This document shows, piece after piece, positions 45,805 to 54,438 of a DNA stretch of 64,000 nt. Each line of letters opens with the position of its first letter. Position 1 is the stretch's first letter. The DNA comes from Caballeronia pedi. Its GTDB lineage: Bacteria; Pseudomonadota; Gammaproteobacteria; Burkholderiales; Burkholderiaceae. The notes beneath the pieces are model-generated. The model did no database searches. It saw only the letters and a program-made list of their open reading frames with translations, and was not told the DNA's origin. The DNA is taken from positions 186,001 through 250,000 of the forward strand of contig NZ_FCOE02000004.1 of assembly GCF_001544915.2 (NCBI RefSeq), written 5' to 3'. A program made the position numbers and the translations under genes.

Positions 45805-46836
45805 TCACACGGGCCAGAGCGGGCCTTCGTGCATCGCGCCGACTTGCTCGCGCAATTCGAGGATGCGGTCTTCCCAATAGCGCTGCGTGTTGAACCAGGG
45901 AAAGGCGGCGGGAAACGCCGGATCATGCCAGCGCCGCGCGAGCCACGCCGAATAGTGAATCAGCCGCAAGGTGCGCAAGGCCTCGACCAGATGCAATTCG
46001 CGCGGATCGAAATCGCAGAAATCTTCATATCCGGCGAGCAGGTCCGTCAGCGCGCGCGATGCGTCCGCGCGGCCCGCCGGCAGCAGCAGCCACAGATCCT
46101 GAATCGCCGGGCCCATGCGGCTGTCGTCGAAATCGACGAAATGCGGGCCGGCGTCGGTCCACAGCACATTGCTCGGGTGACAGTCGCCGTGCAGACGCAG
46201 ATGCCGCACGTCGCCCGCGCGTTCGAAGCATTGCGCGACGCCTTCGAGCGCCATCGACACGACGGCTTCCCAGGCTTCGCGCACATCGGCCGGAACGAAG
46301 CCGTGCGTCAGCAGAAACTCGCGCGGTTCGTGGCCGAAGGTGTGGATATCGAGCGTCGGCCGCTCGCGATACGGCTCGATCGCGCCCACCGCGTGAATCC
46401 GCCCGATGAAGCGCCCGAGCCATTCGAGCGTGTCGCTACGATCGAGATCGGGCGCGCGTCCGCCACGCCGCTCGAAGATGGAAAAGCGAAAACCATCGAA
46501 CTCGTGCAGCGTCGTTCCTTCGAGCACGCGCGCCGGAACGGCCGGAATCTCGCGCGCGACGAGGCTCGCGACGAACGCGTGTTCTTCGAGAATCGCGGCG
46601 TTCGACCAGCGTTGCGGCCGATAAAACTTCGCGACGACCGGCGCGCCGTCTTCGACGCCAACCTGATAGACGCGGTTTTCGTAGCTGTTGAGCGCCAGCT
46701 GGCGGCCGTCGGTGCGCTCGCCTGCGGGAATCAGCACGCTGTCGAGCGCATCGAGCACGCGTTCGGGCGTGAGGCCGGAGAAGGGCGGCGCGTCAGCTGC
46801 GGGCGCGCCCTGGGAATCGGGATGGATCGAGTTCAT
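45805..46836 (-). CDS. srkA: Stress-response Ser/Thr protein kinase SrkA (YihE/RdoA)
   Basis: 343 residues. APH/choline-kinase fold. Catalytic loop LHGDCHPSNVLW, metal-binding VDFDDSRMGP, and the family start FSGLTPERVLDALDSV and NSYENRVYQV. In E. coli SrkA counters MazF-mediated death and oxidative stress. The length is about 15 residues longer than E. coli because of an N-terminal extension. It lies 42 bases downstream of a small conserved gene on the same strand. Confidence 0.93.
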   Translation of the reverse strand: MNSIHPDSQGAPAADAPPFSGLTPERVLDALDSVLIPAGERTDGRQLALNSYENRVYQVGVEDGAPVVAKFYRPQRWSNAAILEEHAFVASLVAREIPAVPARVLEGTTLHEFDGFRFSIFERRGGRAPDLDRSDTLEWLGRFIGRIHAVGAIEPYRERPTLDIHTFGHEPREFLLTHGFVPADVREAWEAVVSMALEGVAQCFERAGDVRHLRLHGDCHPSNVLWTDAGPHFVDFDDSRMGPAIQDLWLLLPAGRADASRALTDLLAGYEDFCDFDPRELHLVEALRTLRLIHYSAWLARRWHDPAFPAAFPWFNTQRYWEDRILELREQVGAMHEGPLWPV

Positions 46837-46878
46837 CCCGGCATTGTGCCGCGCCTTCGCGCGGAACGCGCCGCTTTC

Positions 46879-47091
46879 TCAATGCACGACCGTGTTCGCC
46901 GGGCGAACGATATCGCCCGTATCGATCAGGTCTTCGAGAAAGAACGGCTCCGTATTGAGCAGTTTGGTCACGCCGGGCTCGCCCTCGTACCACGCGACCA
47001 TCGCCATGTCGCCGAGAATACGCATGACGATGCCGCGCGCGCCCTGGGGCACGGCAATATGCACTGAGCGGACAATCGAACCGATTTGCAT
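46879..47091 (-). CDS. Conserved small protein of unknown function
   Basis: 70 residues (MQIGSIVRSVHIAVPQG at the start, then GIVMRILGDMAMVAWYEGEPGVTKLL). A compact, folded-looking sequence without membrane or signal segments; it resembles a small beta domain (SH3 or KOW-like pattern) but I recognise no family. GGGGA precedes the ATG. It lies just upstream of srkA and may be co-transcribed. Confidence 0.7.
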   Translation of the reverse strand: MQIGSIVRSVHIAVPQGARGIVMRILGDMAMVAWYEGEPGVTKLLNTEPFFLEDLIDTGDIVRPANTVVH

Positions 47092-47417
47092 GATGAATCC
47101 CCGTTTCAGCGCCGGCTGAGGATTAAAGCGCCGGTCAAATGTATTTCACCAAGCACAGGCTTTTCACGGCTCGTGCACCAGACTTATCGCCGCGTCATTG
47201 TTTCGAGAGGCGCGACATGCGCGGTCTTCATGAACGACTGTGCTCTAACTTTAGCGCATGGTGGCGCTTCAGCGGACGCCAATCGCCGCGTTGTGTTGCC
47301 GATCGCAGACGCGAAGCAGTAATTACGTGGTCATCGTCGCCGAAAAGTGCTTGCCGTATTAGGCGAAACCCTTAGGTTCGGCGTATCGTTGAGAGTTTTT
47401 CAGCGGAGACTTCATTC
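47092..47417. other. Intergenic between the small gene and the MFS gene
   Basis: 326 bases, divergent promoters expected. A near-repeat CTTAGG/TTAGGC around 47360-47376 and an AT-rich patch near 47320 are visible. No gene or clear operator is seen. Confidence 0.2.
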
Positions 47418-48680
47418 GTGAACGCTTCACCGGCGCCGCAGCGCCCGACTTCCAAGGGTAACGCGCAACGCAGCGCCGACGCAGCGCCGTATCTCGAGCG
47501 AGGCTCGCGCGCGTACTGGCGCGCATCGCTTGCGCTGCTGTTCGCCGGATACGCGACCTTCTCGCTGCTGTACTGCGTGCAGCCGCTGCTTCCCGAGTTC
47601 ACGAAGGCGTTTGGCGTCAGTCCGGCGGTCAGCGCGCTTGCCGTGTCCGTGAGCACGGCGGCGCTGGCCGTCGCGATATTCATCGCGGGATTCGTCTCGG
47701 AAAGCTGGAGCCGTCATCGGTTGATGACGCTTTCGCTGCTGGCGTCGTCGGTGCTGACGGTCATCGCCGCCTTGCTGCCGGACTGGCACGCGCTGCTCAT
47801 CGTGCGCGCGCTCGAAGGCTTCGCGCTCGGCGGCGTGCCCGCGGTCGCGATGGCGTATCTCGCGGAGGAAGTGCATCCCGAAGGCCTCGGCCTCGCGATG
47901 GGTCTCTATGTCGGCGGGACGGCCATCGGCGGGATGGCGGGGCGCGTGATCAGCGGCGTCCTCGCGGATCTGTTCAGCTGGCGCATCGCGATCGGCGGAA
48001 TCGGCTTGCTGGGCTTGCTCGCCACGCTCGCGTTCCGCGCGCTGCTGCCGCCGTCGCGGTGCTTCGAGCCGCGGCGCGGCGTCGGGTTCGCGCATCATCG
48101 GCGCTCGCTCGCCGGGCATCTGCGGCATGGCGGTCTGCCGTTTCTGTTCCTGATCGGCTTCGTGCTGATGGGCAGCTTCGTCACGCTCTACAACTACGTC
48201 GGCTACCGGCTGCTCGGCGCGCCGTTCCAGCTCAATCAGACGCAGATCGGCGCGATCTTCACGGTGTATCTGACGGGCGTGGTCGCGTCGCCGTGGTCCG
48301 GCAAGATGGCCGATGCGTTCGGGCGTGGCCGCGTGCTGATCGCGAGTCTCGTCCTGATGATGCTCGGCATCGCGCTCACCTTGTCGAATTCGCTGACGGT
48401 GATCATCGTTGGCATCGCGTGTCTGACTTTCGGGTTCTTCGCGGGGCATTCGGTCGCGAGCGGCTGGGTCGGACGTCTCGCCGCGCAGGCGAAAGGGCAG
48501 GCGGCCGCGCTCTATCTGCTCGCGTATTACATCGGATCGAGTCTGATCGGCTCATATGGCGGTCACTTCTGGACCGCGTTCGGATGGCCGGGCGTCGCGG
48601 GATTGATCGGAGTGCTATTGCTTCTTGGGCTTGCAGGCGCGCTCTGGTTGAACCGGCGCGAACGCGTTGCGGCCGCCTGA
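47418..48680 (+). CDS. MFS transporter, arabinose-efflux/YnfM type
   Basis: 420 residues, 12 membrane segments. N-terminal LFAGYATFSLLYCVQPLLPEFTKAFGVSP is the YnfM signature; a motif-A-like loop (SESWSRHRLMTLSL) and AMAYLAEEVHPEGLG are seen. Probable proton-driven exporter of sugars or drugs. It starts with GTG and has GGAG about ten bases upstream. Confidence 0.9.
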   Translation: MNASPAPQRPTSKGNAQRSADAAPYLERGSRAYWRASLALLFAGYATFSLLYCVQPLLPEFTKAFGVSPAVSALAVSVSTAALAVAIFIAGFVSESWSRHRLMTLSLLASSVLTVIAALLPDWHALLIVRALEGFALGGVPAVAMAYLAEEVHPEGLGLAMGLYVGGTAIGGMAGRVISGVLADLFSWRIAIGGIGLLGLLATLAFRALLPPSRCFEPRRGVGFAHHRRSLAGHLRHGGLPFLFLIGFVLMGSFVTLYNYVGYRLLGAPFQLNQTQIGAIFTVYLTGVVASPWSGKMADAFGRGRVLIASLVLMMLGIALTLSNSLTVIIVGIACLTFGFFAGHSVASGWVGRLAAQAKGQAAALYLLAYYIGSSLIGSYGGHFWTAFGWPGVAGLIGVLLLLGLAGALWLNRRERVAAA

Positions 48681-48903
48681 TTAGAAAGCCGATTGAAATA
48701 AGAAGAAGATAAGGGTTTTTACGTGTCCGCTTAAAAATGCCGCGCGCAACGCCTTGTGCCATAAGGTTCTGCGTCACGTCATCGTCTTCCGCCGCACGAA
48801 GTTGGCCCGACGCCTCGCATTGAGCCGCCTATACTCGAATTGTCGATGCAGCTTTTCCACGCGCGACACTCGAAGCCAGAAGCAGGACGATGGGAGACGC
48901 ACA

Positions 48904-49089
48904 ATGACGACGTACTTCACGATCGGCGACTTCATTCTGATCATCCCGATGGCGCTGGCTGGCGCACTGTTCCTCGGGGCCATTCCCTGCGCGACGCATT
49001 TCAAGAACAACGTGCTGCGTGTGTTCGGCGCGCTGCTCGGCGTGCTCGCCGCGTTTCTTCTCGTGGAAGGATTGCCGGCGCTGATATAG
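48904..49089 (+). CDS. Small two-helix membrane protein
   Basis: 61 residues. Two hydrophobic helices (FTIGDFILIIPMALAGALFLGAIP and VLRVFGALLGVLAAFLLVEGLPAL) joined by CATHFKNN. The ATG is preceded by GGGAGA; the open frame starts earlier without support. Unknown function; convergent with the hydrolase gene. Confidence 0.65.
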   Translation: MTTYFTIGDFILIIPMALAGALFLGAIPCATHFKNNVLRVFGALLGVLAAFLLVEGLPALI

Positions 49090-49130
49090 CGAGCGCGCCA
49101 TTCAGGCACGCTCGCCCAGGCAGGCTTCTG

Positions 49131-49835
49131 CTACAGATATTCGCCGATGAAGGTCAGCGTGCGTCCGTGCGCGAGCGCCGACGCCTTCGCGTTGTATGAC
49201 GCGCGATCGCCACAGTTGAAGCCGTGGTCGGCTTGCGGATAGACGTACAGCGCCGAATCCTTGCGGCCCGCGAACTCCTGGCGTACGGCGTCGACCGCGT
49301 CGGCGGGAATGTGTGCGTCGAGTTCGCCGTAGTGGAACTGCATCGGCACCTTGACCTGATCGGCCTTGTCGAGCGCGTTCTGAATGCCGCCGCCGTAATA
49401 GGCCACAGCCGCATCCACCGAGCCCTGCGCCGCCGCGAGATACGCGAGCCGGCCGCCGAAGCAATAGCCGATCGCCGCGACCTTGCCCGCCACTTCGGGC
49501 AACGCGCGCAGCGCCTTGGCGGCCGCGCCGACATCCGCGACCGCGGCATCGAGTTGAGTCTTTTGCAGCAGTTCCATCGCCTTCTCGCGATCCGCGCCTT
49601 CGTAGCCCAGCTCGACGCGCGGCTGCGTGCGCCAGAAGACATCCGGCGCGAGCGCGACATAGCCGTCGGCGGCGTATTGATCGGCGACGCTGCGGATATG
49701 GCCGTTCACGCCGAAGATCTCCTGCAGGATGATCACGGCGGGGCCGGTGCCGGTTTTAGGCAACGCGAGATAGCCCTGGAAGCTGTCGCCATCGGCGGGA
49801 ATGTCGATCCAGCGTGAAGTCACGGATACGGTCAC
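49131..49835 (-). CDS. Dienelactone hydrolase-family protein
   Basis: 234 residues. Alpha/beta hydrolase with nucleophile Cys125 in GYCFGG, Asp173 and His204 (QADHGFNC), the catalytic triad of carboxymethylenebutenolidase. This enzyme opens dienelactone in chlorocatechol degradation, but many members have other ester substrates, and no catechol genes are next to it. Confidence 0.9.
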   Translation of the reverse strand: MTVSVTSRWIDIPADGDSFQGYLALPKTGTGPAVIILQEIFGVNGHIRSVADQYAADGYVALAPDVFWRTQPRVELGYEGADREKAMELLQKTQLDAAVADVGAAAKALRALPEVAGKVAAIGYCFGGRLAYLAAAQGSVDAAVAYYGGGIQNALDKADQVKVPMQFHYGELDAHIPADAVDAVRQEFAGRKDSALYVYPQADHGFNCGDRASYNAKASALAHGRTLTFIGEYL

Positions 49836-50377
49836 GTCAAAGCTCCTTGTGTTTGTGAAATCGCAGGCGAGTGAGTGTGCCAGCTTTCCCTTTCAGTCGC
49901 CCTGAACGCTCGCGGCCAGGCTTGGCACGCCGCTTGACGCGCGATGGGATTTTTTAGAGGCGCTGGTCTAAACGCAAGCTGAAACGAGCTTAAAAAAACA
50001 GCTTAATGATGTCGGTCGGCAGGGATTATCGGCACACGCCCGCCGGACTTGAATGATGCCCAAACCTTTGCGCGCCGATTCTCGGAAACCCGCATGTACA
50101 GGGCGTCTTCGAAGAAACGCACCACAAACGGCGGCGCATCACAACTGGACGTTAATTGGTAGTGACACCACTATCTTAAAAAACTTCCCTAAATTAATTT
50201 GACAACCCTACACTTGCGCGCAGTGCGGATGGCGGCTGCCACGAACGGCCTGCCGGAAGGACTTGCCAAGTGCATGACGATGCATCCGGCGTGGTCGTCC
50301 ACGGGACTGAGCGATCGTGATGAAAGACGGGGCACAGGGCGATTACGTTGTTTTTGGGACCGAAACTGGAGACTTAC
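49836..50377. other. Intergenic region upstream of livK-like gene
   Basis: 542 bases. Contains a dyad at 50160-50173 (separate entry), TTGACA at 50199-50204 and otherwise no gene; AT-rich blocks around 49970-50000 contain three AGCTT-like copies. No RNA family was recognised. Confidence 0.3.
50160..50173. promoter_or_regulatory. Dyad upstream of the livK-like gene
   Basis: TAGTG-ACAC-CACTA is a perfect 5-bp inverted repeat with a four-base spacer, embedded in near-symmetric GG...TC flanks. It lies 204 bases before the gene and just upstream of TTGACA (50199). A repressor or activator site is plausible. Confidence 0.4.
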
Positions 50378-51523
50378 ATGAACACCAAGCTTCACAAACT
50401 GTTGCCGATCAGCGCTGCAGCCGTGCTGTTCGCTACGTTGGCAACGTCCGCAGCAGCCGACCAGGTCGTCAAGATCGGTCACGTCGCTCCGCTGACCGGC
50501 GGCATTGCTCACCTGGGCAAGGATAACGAAAACGGCGCGCGGCTCGCAGTCGAAGAGATCAACGCAAAGGGTCTCACGATCGGCGGCGAGAAGATCACGC
50601 TGCAACTGGACCCGCAAGACGACGCCGCTGACCCGCGTACCGCCACCCAGGTCGCGCAGAAGCTCGTCGACGACAAGGTCGTTGCGGTCGTCGGTCACCT
50701 GAACTCCGGCACGTCGATCCCGGCATCGAAGATCTATAGCGATGCGGGCATCGTGCAGATTTCTCCGTCGGCAACGAACCCGGCCTACACGCAGCAAGGC
50801 TTCAAGACGACGTACCGCGTCGTTGCGACCGATGCGCAGCAAGGCCCGGCGCTCGCCAACTACGCGGCGAAGAATCTGAAGGTGAAGACGGTCGCTGTCG
50901 TCGACGACTCGACCGCTTACGGCCAGGGTCTCGCGAACGAGTTCGAGAAGACCGCCAAGTCGCTCGGCCTGAAGGTGATCTCGCACGACGCGACGAACGA
51001 CAAGGCTGTCGACTTCCGCGCGATTCTGACGAAGATCAAGGGTGAGAATCCGGACGCCGTGATGTACGGCGGCATGGACGCGACCGGCGGCCCGTTCGCC
51101 AAGCAGGCGAAGCAGCTTGGCCTGCGCGCGAAGGTGCTCGCGGGCGACGGCGTCTGCACGGAAAAGCTGGCTGACCTCGCCGGCGACGCGACCGACAACG
51201 TCGTGTGCTCGGAAGCAGGCATGGCGCTCGAGAAGATGGACGGCGGCAAGGCGTTCGCTGCCAAGTTCGAGAAGCGCTTCGGCCAGCCGATCCAGATCTA
51301 CGCGCCGTTCACGTATGACGCGGTGTACATCGTCGCCGACGCGATGAAGCGCGCCAACTCGACCGATCCGGCCAAGATTCTCGCCGCGATGCCGAACACG
51401 GACTACAAGGGTGTGATCGGCCAGACCTCCTTCGATTCGAAGGGCGATCTGAAGCACGGCGTGATCTCGCTGTACGACTACAAGAAGGGCAAGAAGACGC
51501 TGCTCGACGTCGTGAAGATGTAA
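50378..51523 (+). CDS. Branched-chain amino-acid ABC transporter substrate-binding protein (LivJ/K type)
   Basis: 381 residues with a signal peptide (cleavage after SAAA at about 27) and the periplasmic-binding fold: VKIGHVAPLTGGIAHLGKDNENGARLAVEEIN, VVGHLNSGTSIPASKIY, PSATNPAYT, YDYKKGKKTLL at the end. CTGGAG precedes the ATG. No permease or ATPase genes (livHMGF) are adjacent, so it works with a system encoded elsewhere. It is probably highly expressed. Confidence 0.93.
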   Translation: MNTKLHKLLPISAAAVLFATLATSAAADQVVKIGHVAPLTGGIAHLGKDNENGARLAVEEINAKGLTIGGEKITLQLDPQDDAADPRTATQVAQKLVDDKVVAVVGHLNSGTSIPASKIYSDAGIVQISPSATNPAYTQQGFKTTYRVVATDAQQGPALANYAAKNLKVKTVAVVDDSTAYGQGLANEFEKTAKSLGLKVISHDATNDKAVDFRAILTKIKGENPDAVMYGGMDATGGPFAKQAKQLGLRAKVLAGDGVCTEKLADLAGDATDNVVCSEAGMALEKMDGGKAFAAKFEKRFGQPIQIYAPFTYDAVYIVADAMKRANSTDPAKILAAMPNTDYKGVIGQTSFDSKGDLKHGVISLYDYKKGKKTLLDVVKM

Positions 51524-51577
51524 TCGAGGCGGGACTTCGGTCTCGACAGGCGCGCGGAGCCGAAAGGCCCGCGCGCC

Positions 51578-52801
51578 TTATATTTTCCAGCGCCTGAGAA
51601 TGCGCGGCCCGATCACCGTGATGATCAGGCAGCACGCCGCGACGACGCATAGCCCGATCGGCAGATTGCTGATCTGCGCGACGCCGCCGATCAGCACCGG
51701 ACCGAGCAGCAGGCCGAAGTAAGCGAGACCCGCAACCTGCGCCAGCCCTTCGGCCGCCGTCACGCCTTCGACGCGCGCCGCCGCCGCGAACAGCACCGGC
51801 ATCATGTTCGCGAGACCGAGACCCATCAGCGTGAAGCCGGTCATCGTGACGATGGTGTTCGGCAAGACGAGCGCCATCACCATGCCGATGAACGCGAGCC
51901 CCGCGCTGCCGAAGATCAGTTGCGGCGCGCCGAAGCGCGCGCGCACCGCGTCGCCGCCGAAGCGTCCGGCCGCCATGCCGCCGGAAAACGCCGCGTAAGC
52001 CGCGCTCGATACCGACGGCGTGGCCTCGACGATATCGCGCATGTAGACGGTGGCCCAGTCGTACATCGCGCCTTCCGCGATCAGCGCGACGAGCGCGAGA
52101 CCGCCGAGCGCCCACAGCGCGCCCGAGCGCCAGCGATTTGACGACGACGCTTTCGCGTGTTCGTCGTGGTGCGGCACGTGCGGCAGCACGGCGGGCATCG
52201 ACACGAGCAGAACGAGCAGACTCACGCCCGACGCCAGCGCGAGATGCACCGCAGGCGCGAGCCCGTGCGCGAGCAGCGCGCCGCCCGCCGCCGCGCCCGC
52301 CATGCCGCCGATACTGAACATGCCGTGCAGCGACGACATGATCGGCTGCCCCAATGCCTGCTCGACCGCGCTGGCTTCGGCGTTCATCGCGACATCGAGC
52401 GTCGCCATGCCGAAGCCGAACATCGCGAGGACGAACAGCAGCATCCAGTAGTACGGCGTCACGAGAATCAGCGCGCCGAAGAGCATCATCGTGATGCCGC
52501 CGGCCATGCATGCGGTGCGCGTGCCGGCGCGCGCGATCCACGATCCGGCGGTGAGCATCGCGAAGATCGAGCCGCCCGCCACCGCGAGCAGCGCGAGCGA
52601 GAGCATGCCCGGGCTCAGCCCAAATTTGTCGCGCACGGTAGGCACGTGCACGCCCCACGACGCGTACATCATGCCCGCGATAAAGAACACGGCCATCGTT
52701 GCGTAGCGGGCGCGGGCGCGCGTGACGCGCGGAAGGCTGCGATGCAGCGCGAGCGTCGGATTGGACTCGGGGGCGGAGGATGCAGTGGTGGAGTCGGACA
52801 C
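51578..52801 (-). CDS. MFS transporter (FucP/NNP-like subgroup)
   Basis: About 407 residues with 12 membrane segments: MAVFFIAGMMYASWGVHVPTVRD near the start, ITMMLFGALILV, FGFGMATLDVAMNAEASAVE and the C-terminal LPIGLCVVAACCLIITVIGP. DVAMNAE with flanking Gly residues is typical of a transporter group near YbjJ. The substrate is unknown. The start is uncertain: GTG at 52801 is chosen, but the frame is open to a TTG at 52894 and neither has a clear ribosome-binding site. Confidence 0.85.
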   Translation of the reverse strand: MSDSTTASSAPESNPTLALHRSLPRVTRARARYATMAVFFIAGMMYASWGVHVPTVRDKFGLSPGMLSLALLAVAGGSIFAMLTAGSWIARAGTRTACMAGGITMMLFGALILVTPYYWMLLFVLAMFGFGMATLDVAMNAEASAVEQALGQPIMSSLHGMFSIGGMAGAAAGGALLAHGLAPAVHLALASGVSLLVLLVSMPAVLPHVPHHDEHAKASSSNRWRSGALWALGGLALVALIAEGAMYDWATVYMRDIVEATPSVSSAAYAAFSGGMAAGRFGGDAVRARFGAPQLIFGSAGLAFIGMVMALVLPNTIVTMTGFTLMGLGLANMMPVLFAAAARVEGVTAAEGLAQVAGLAYFGLLLGPVLIGGVAQISNLPIGLCVVAACCLIITVIGPRILRRWKI

Positions 52802-52963
52802 GAAAAAAGCCGTTTTGGGAAGTTGCGCGAAAGGTTGCAGGCAAGGCAACCTGAGATGATGCCATCGGACGCGAAGGCTTTCGATTCTATCCAACGGCCA
52901 GGAGACACGCTCGGAGCCGCTGCATTACCATCGTCCGGTCATCGACGAATTCACGAGGCCCGG

Positions 52964-53644
52964 ATGAACATTCCGCCACAAGCGCCGCTCCATTTGCTGC
53001 ATCGCGTATCGGAAGGCACGCTCGCCACGCATTCGCGCGAGCCGCGCGGCTTTCCTTATCCGACGGCTTTGCCGTTCGCGCTCACCGTGCAGCACATGCC
53101 GATGCTGCTCATCAGCCATCTCGCCGAGCACACGCGCAATCTTCACGCCGATGCCCGCGCCGGATTCCTGGTGGCGCACGTAGCGGGCGGTGGCGTGCTG
53201 GAGGGCCAGCGCCTGACGATGCTCGGCAGTTTCGCGCCCGCGAACGCCAGTGAAAGCGACGACCTTGCGCGGCGTTATCTGCGATATCACCCGGATGCGG
53301 CGCGCTATCTCGCACTCGGCGATTTTTCATTCTGGGTGATGTCGCTGGAACGCATGCGGTATATCGGCGGTTTCGGCGCGATGGGATGGCTCGGCGGCGA
53401 CGAACTCGATTCGCTCGATCCGCTTTCCGCGTCCGATGAAACTGCGCTTTGCGAATATTCCGATGCTTATCAGGGCCGTCCGGAGAATCTCCAGTTATTG
53501 GGGATAGACCGGTACGGCTGCGATCTGCTGCTTGCTGGCGCCCGCAATCGTTTTACATTCGATTACCCCAAGCTGACGAACGCGGATTTGAAGGCTGCGC
53601 TTATCGATTGTTTTGAGCGCGAAGGCGGCATTCCGGCGCAATAG
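52964..53644 (+). CDS. HugZ-like haem/flavin-binding split-barrel protein
   Basis: 226 residues. Pyridoxamine-phosphate-oxidase-like fold with a C-terminal DUF2470 part. Visible blocks: VSEGTLATHSREPRGFPYPTALPFAL at the start, the central LLISHLAEHTRNLHADARAGFLV and the C-terminal DRYGCDLLLAGARNRFTFDYPKLTNADLKAALI. Related proteins include haem oxygenase HugZ; haem or FMN binding is not proven here. It is divergent from the MFS gene. Confidence 0.8.
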   Translation: MNIPPQAPLHLLHRVSEGTLATHSREPRGFPYPTALPFALTVQHMPMLLISHLAEHTRNLHADARAGFLVAHVAGGGVLEGQRLTMLGSFAPANASESDDLARRYLRYHPDAARYLALGDFSFWVMSLERMRYIGGFGAMGWLGGDELDSLDPLSASDETALCEYSDAYQGRPENLQLLGIDRYGCDLLLAGARNRFTFDYPKLTNADLKAALIDCFEREGGIPAQ

Positions 53645-54003
53645 CGCGGGCTTGTTGCGGCCCGATTTTGCTTTGGGTCAGGCGAATTTCGGAACGAAAC
53701 GTGTCGAAGTTGTCATTTCATGAAATTTTGCAGTCGCAGGCAATTGCGGTGTTTTCATCCGATGCCAATGGTCAGCCTTGAACTCGTCGCGCCCGCTGTT
53801 TTTACGTAAGAACACCGGGGTGCCCGGACTTCGGAATTATCGGCAAATGTTACGAAGAAATTTGCAGATCTTCTTTTAAGTGGCAATACGCACATGCCGC
53901 GATAATACGAACTGTGTTAATCTGCGTGCCAGTCCGAGGTTATACTCACAACTGAAAGCGAGCGCATCGATTCGCAAGTCAGCAAACCACTTAGGGAATT
54001 GCC
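53645..54003. other. Promoter region of the H-NS-like gene
   Basis: 359 bases, AT-richer than the surroundings. A probable -10 TATACT at 53941-53946 lies about 58 bases before the start; the -35 region (TGTTAA) is weak. Curvature and H-NS autoregulation would be normal here. No coding sequence. Confidence 0.35.
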
Positions 54004-54306
54004 ATGCCTTCATACAAAGAACTCCTCGCACAACGCGAGTCCCTTGAACGCCAGATTGAAGAAGCGAAGTCGCGCGAATACGCCGAAGTGCTTAATGAGA
54101 TCAAGCAGAAAATGACGGATTACGGCATTACGCTTGCGGAACTGGCTGGCGGCCGGGGCGCGAAAGGCGCAAAGGCGGCGCGCAGCCGCTCGGGCGTCGC
54201 GCCGAAATACCGCGACCCGGAAAGCGGCAGCACGTGGTCTGGCCGTGGAAAGCCGCCGAAGTGGATCGCCGGGCAGGATCGCGACAGCTTTCTGATCGGC
54301 AAGTAA
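54004..54306 (+). CDS. H-NS-family nucleoid-associated protein
   Basis: 100 residues. N-terminal coiled-coil dimerisation region (LLAQRESLERQIEEAKSREYAEVLNEIKQKM) and a C-terminal DNA-binding domain with the signature STWSGRGKPPKWI, followed by DSFLIGK. It is the betaproteobacterial short BpH3/MvaT-like type, a silencer of AT-rich DNA. A strong terminator follows the gene. Confidence 0.93.
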   Translation: MPSYKELLAQRESLERQIEEAKSREYAEVLNEIKQKMTDYGITLAELAGGRGAKGAKAARSRSGVAPKYRDPESGSTWSGRGKPPKWIAGQDRDSFLIGK

Positions 54307-54330
54307 GTTCTGAGCCGGATCCTGAATTAG

Positions 54331-54358
54331 AAAGGCCGCGTCGTCGACGCGGCCTTTT
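54331..54358 (+). terminator. Intrinsic terminator of the H-NS gene
   Basis: AAAGGCCGCGTC and GACGCGGCC pair around a three-base loop and end in TTTT, 24 bases after the stop. Confidence 0.85.
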
Positions 54359-54438
54359 CATTTCCGGAGCCCGACGCTGGGCGCGAAGCAGAGTACCGCC
54401 TGATAAAATGAAAAAATGCATGTGACGAGAGATATTAC

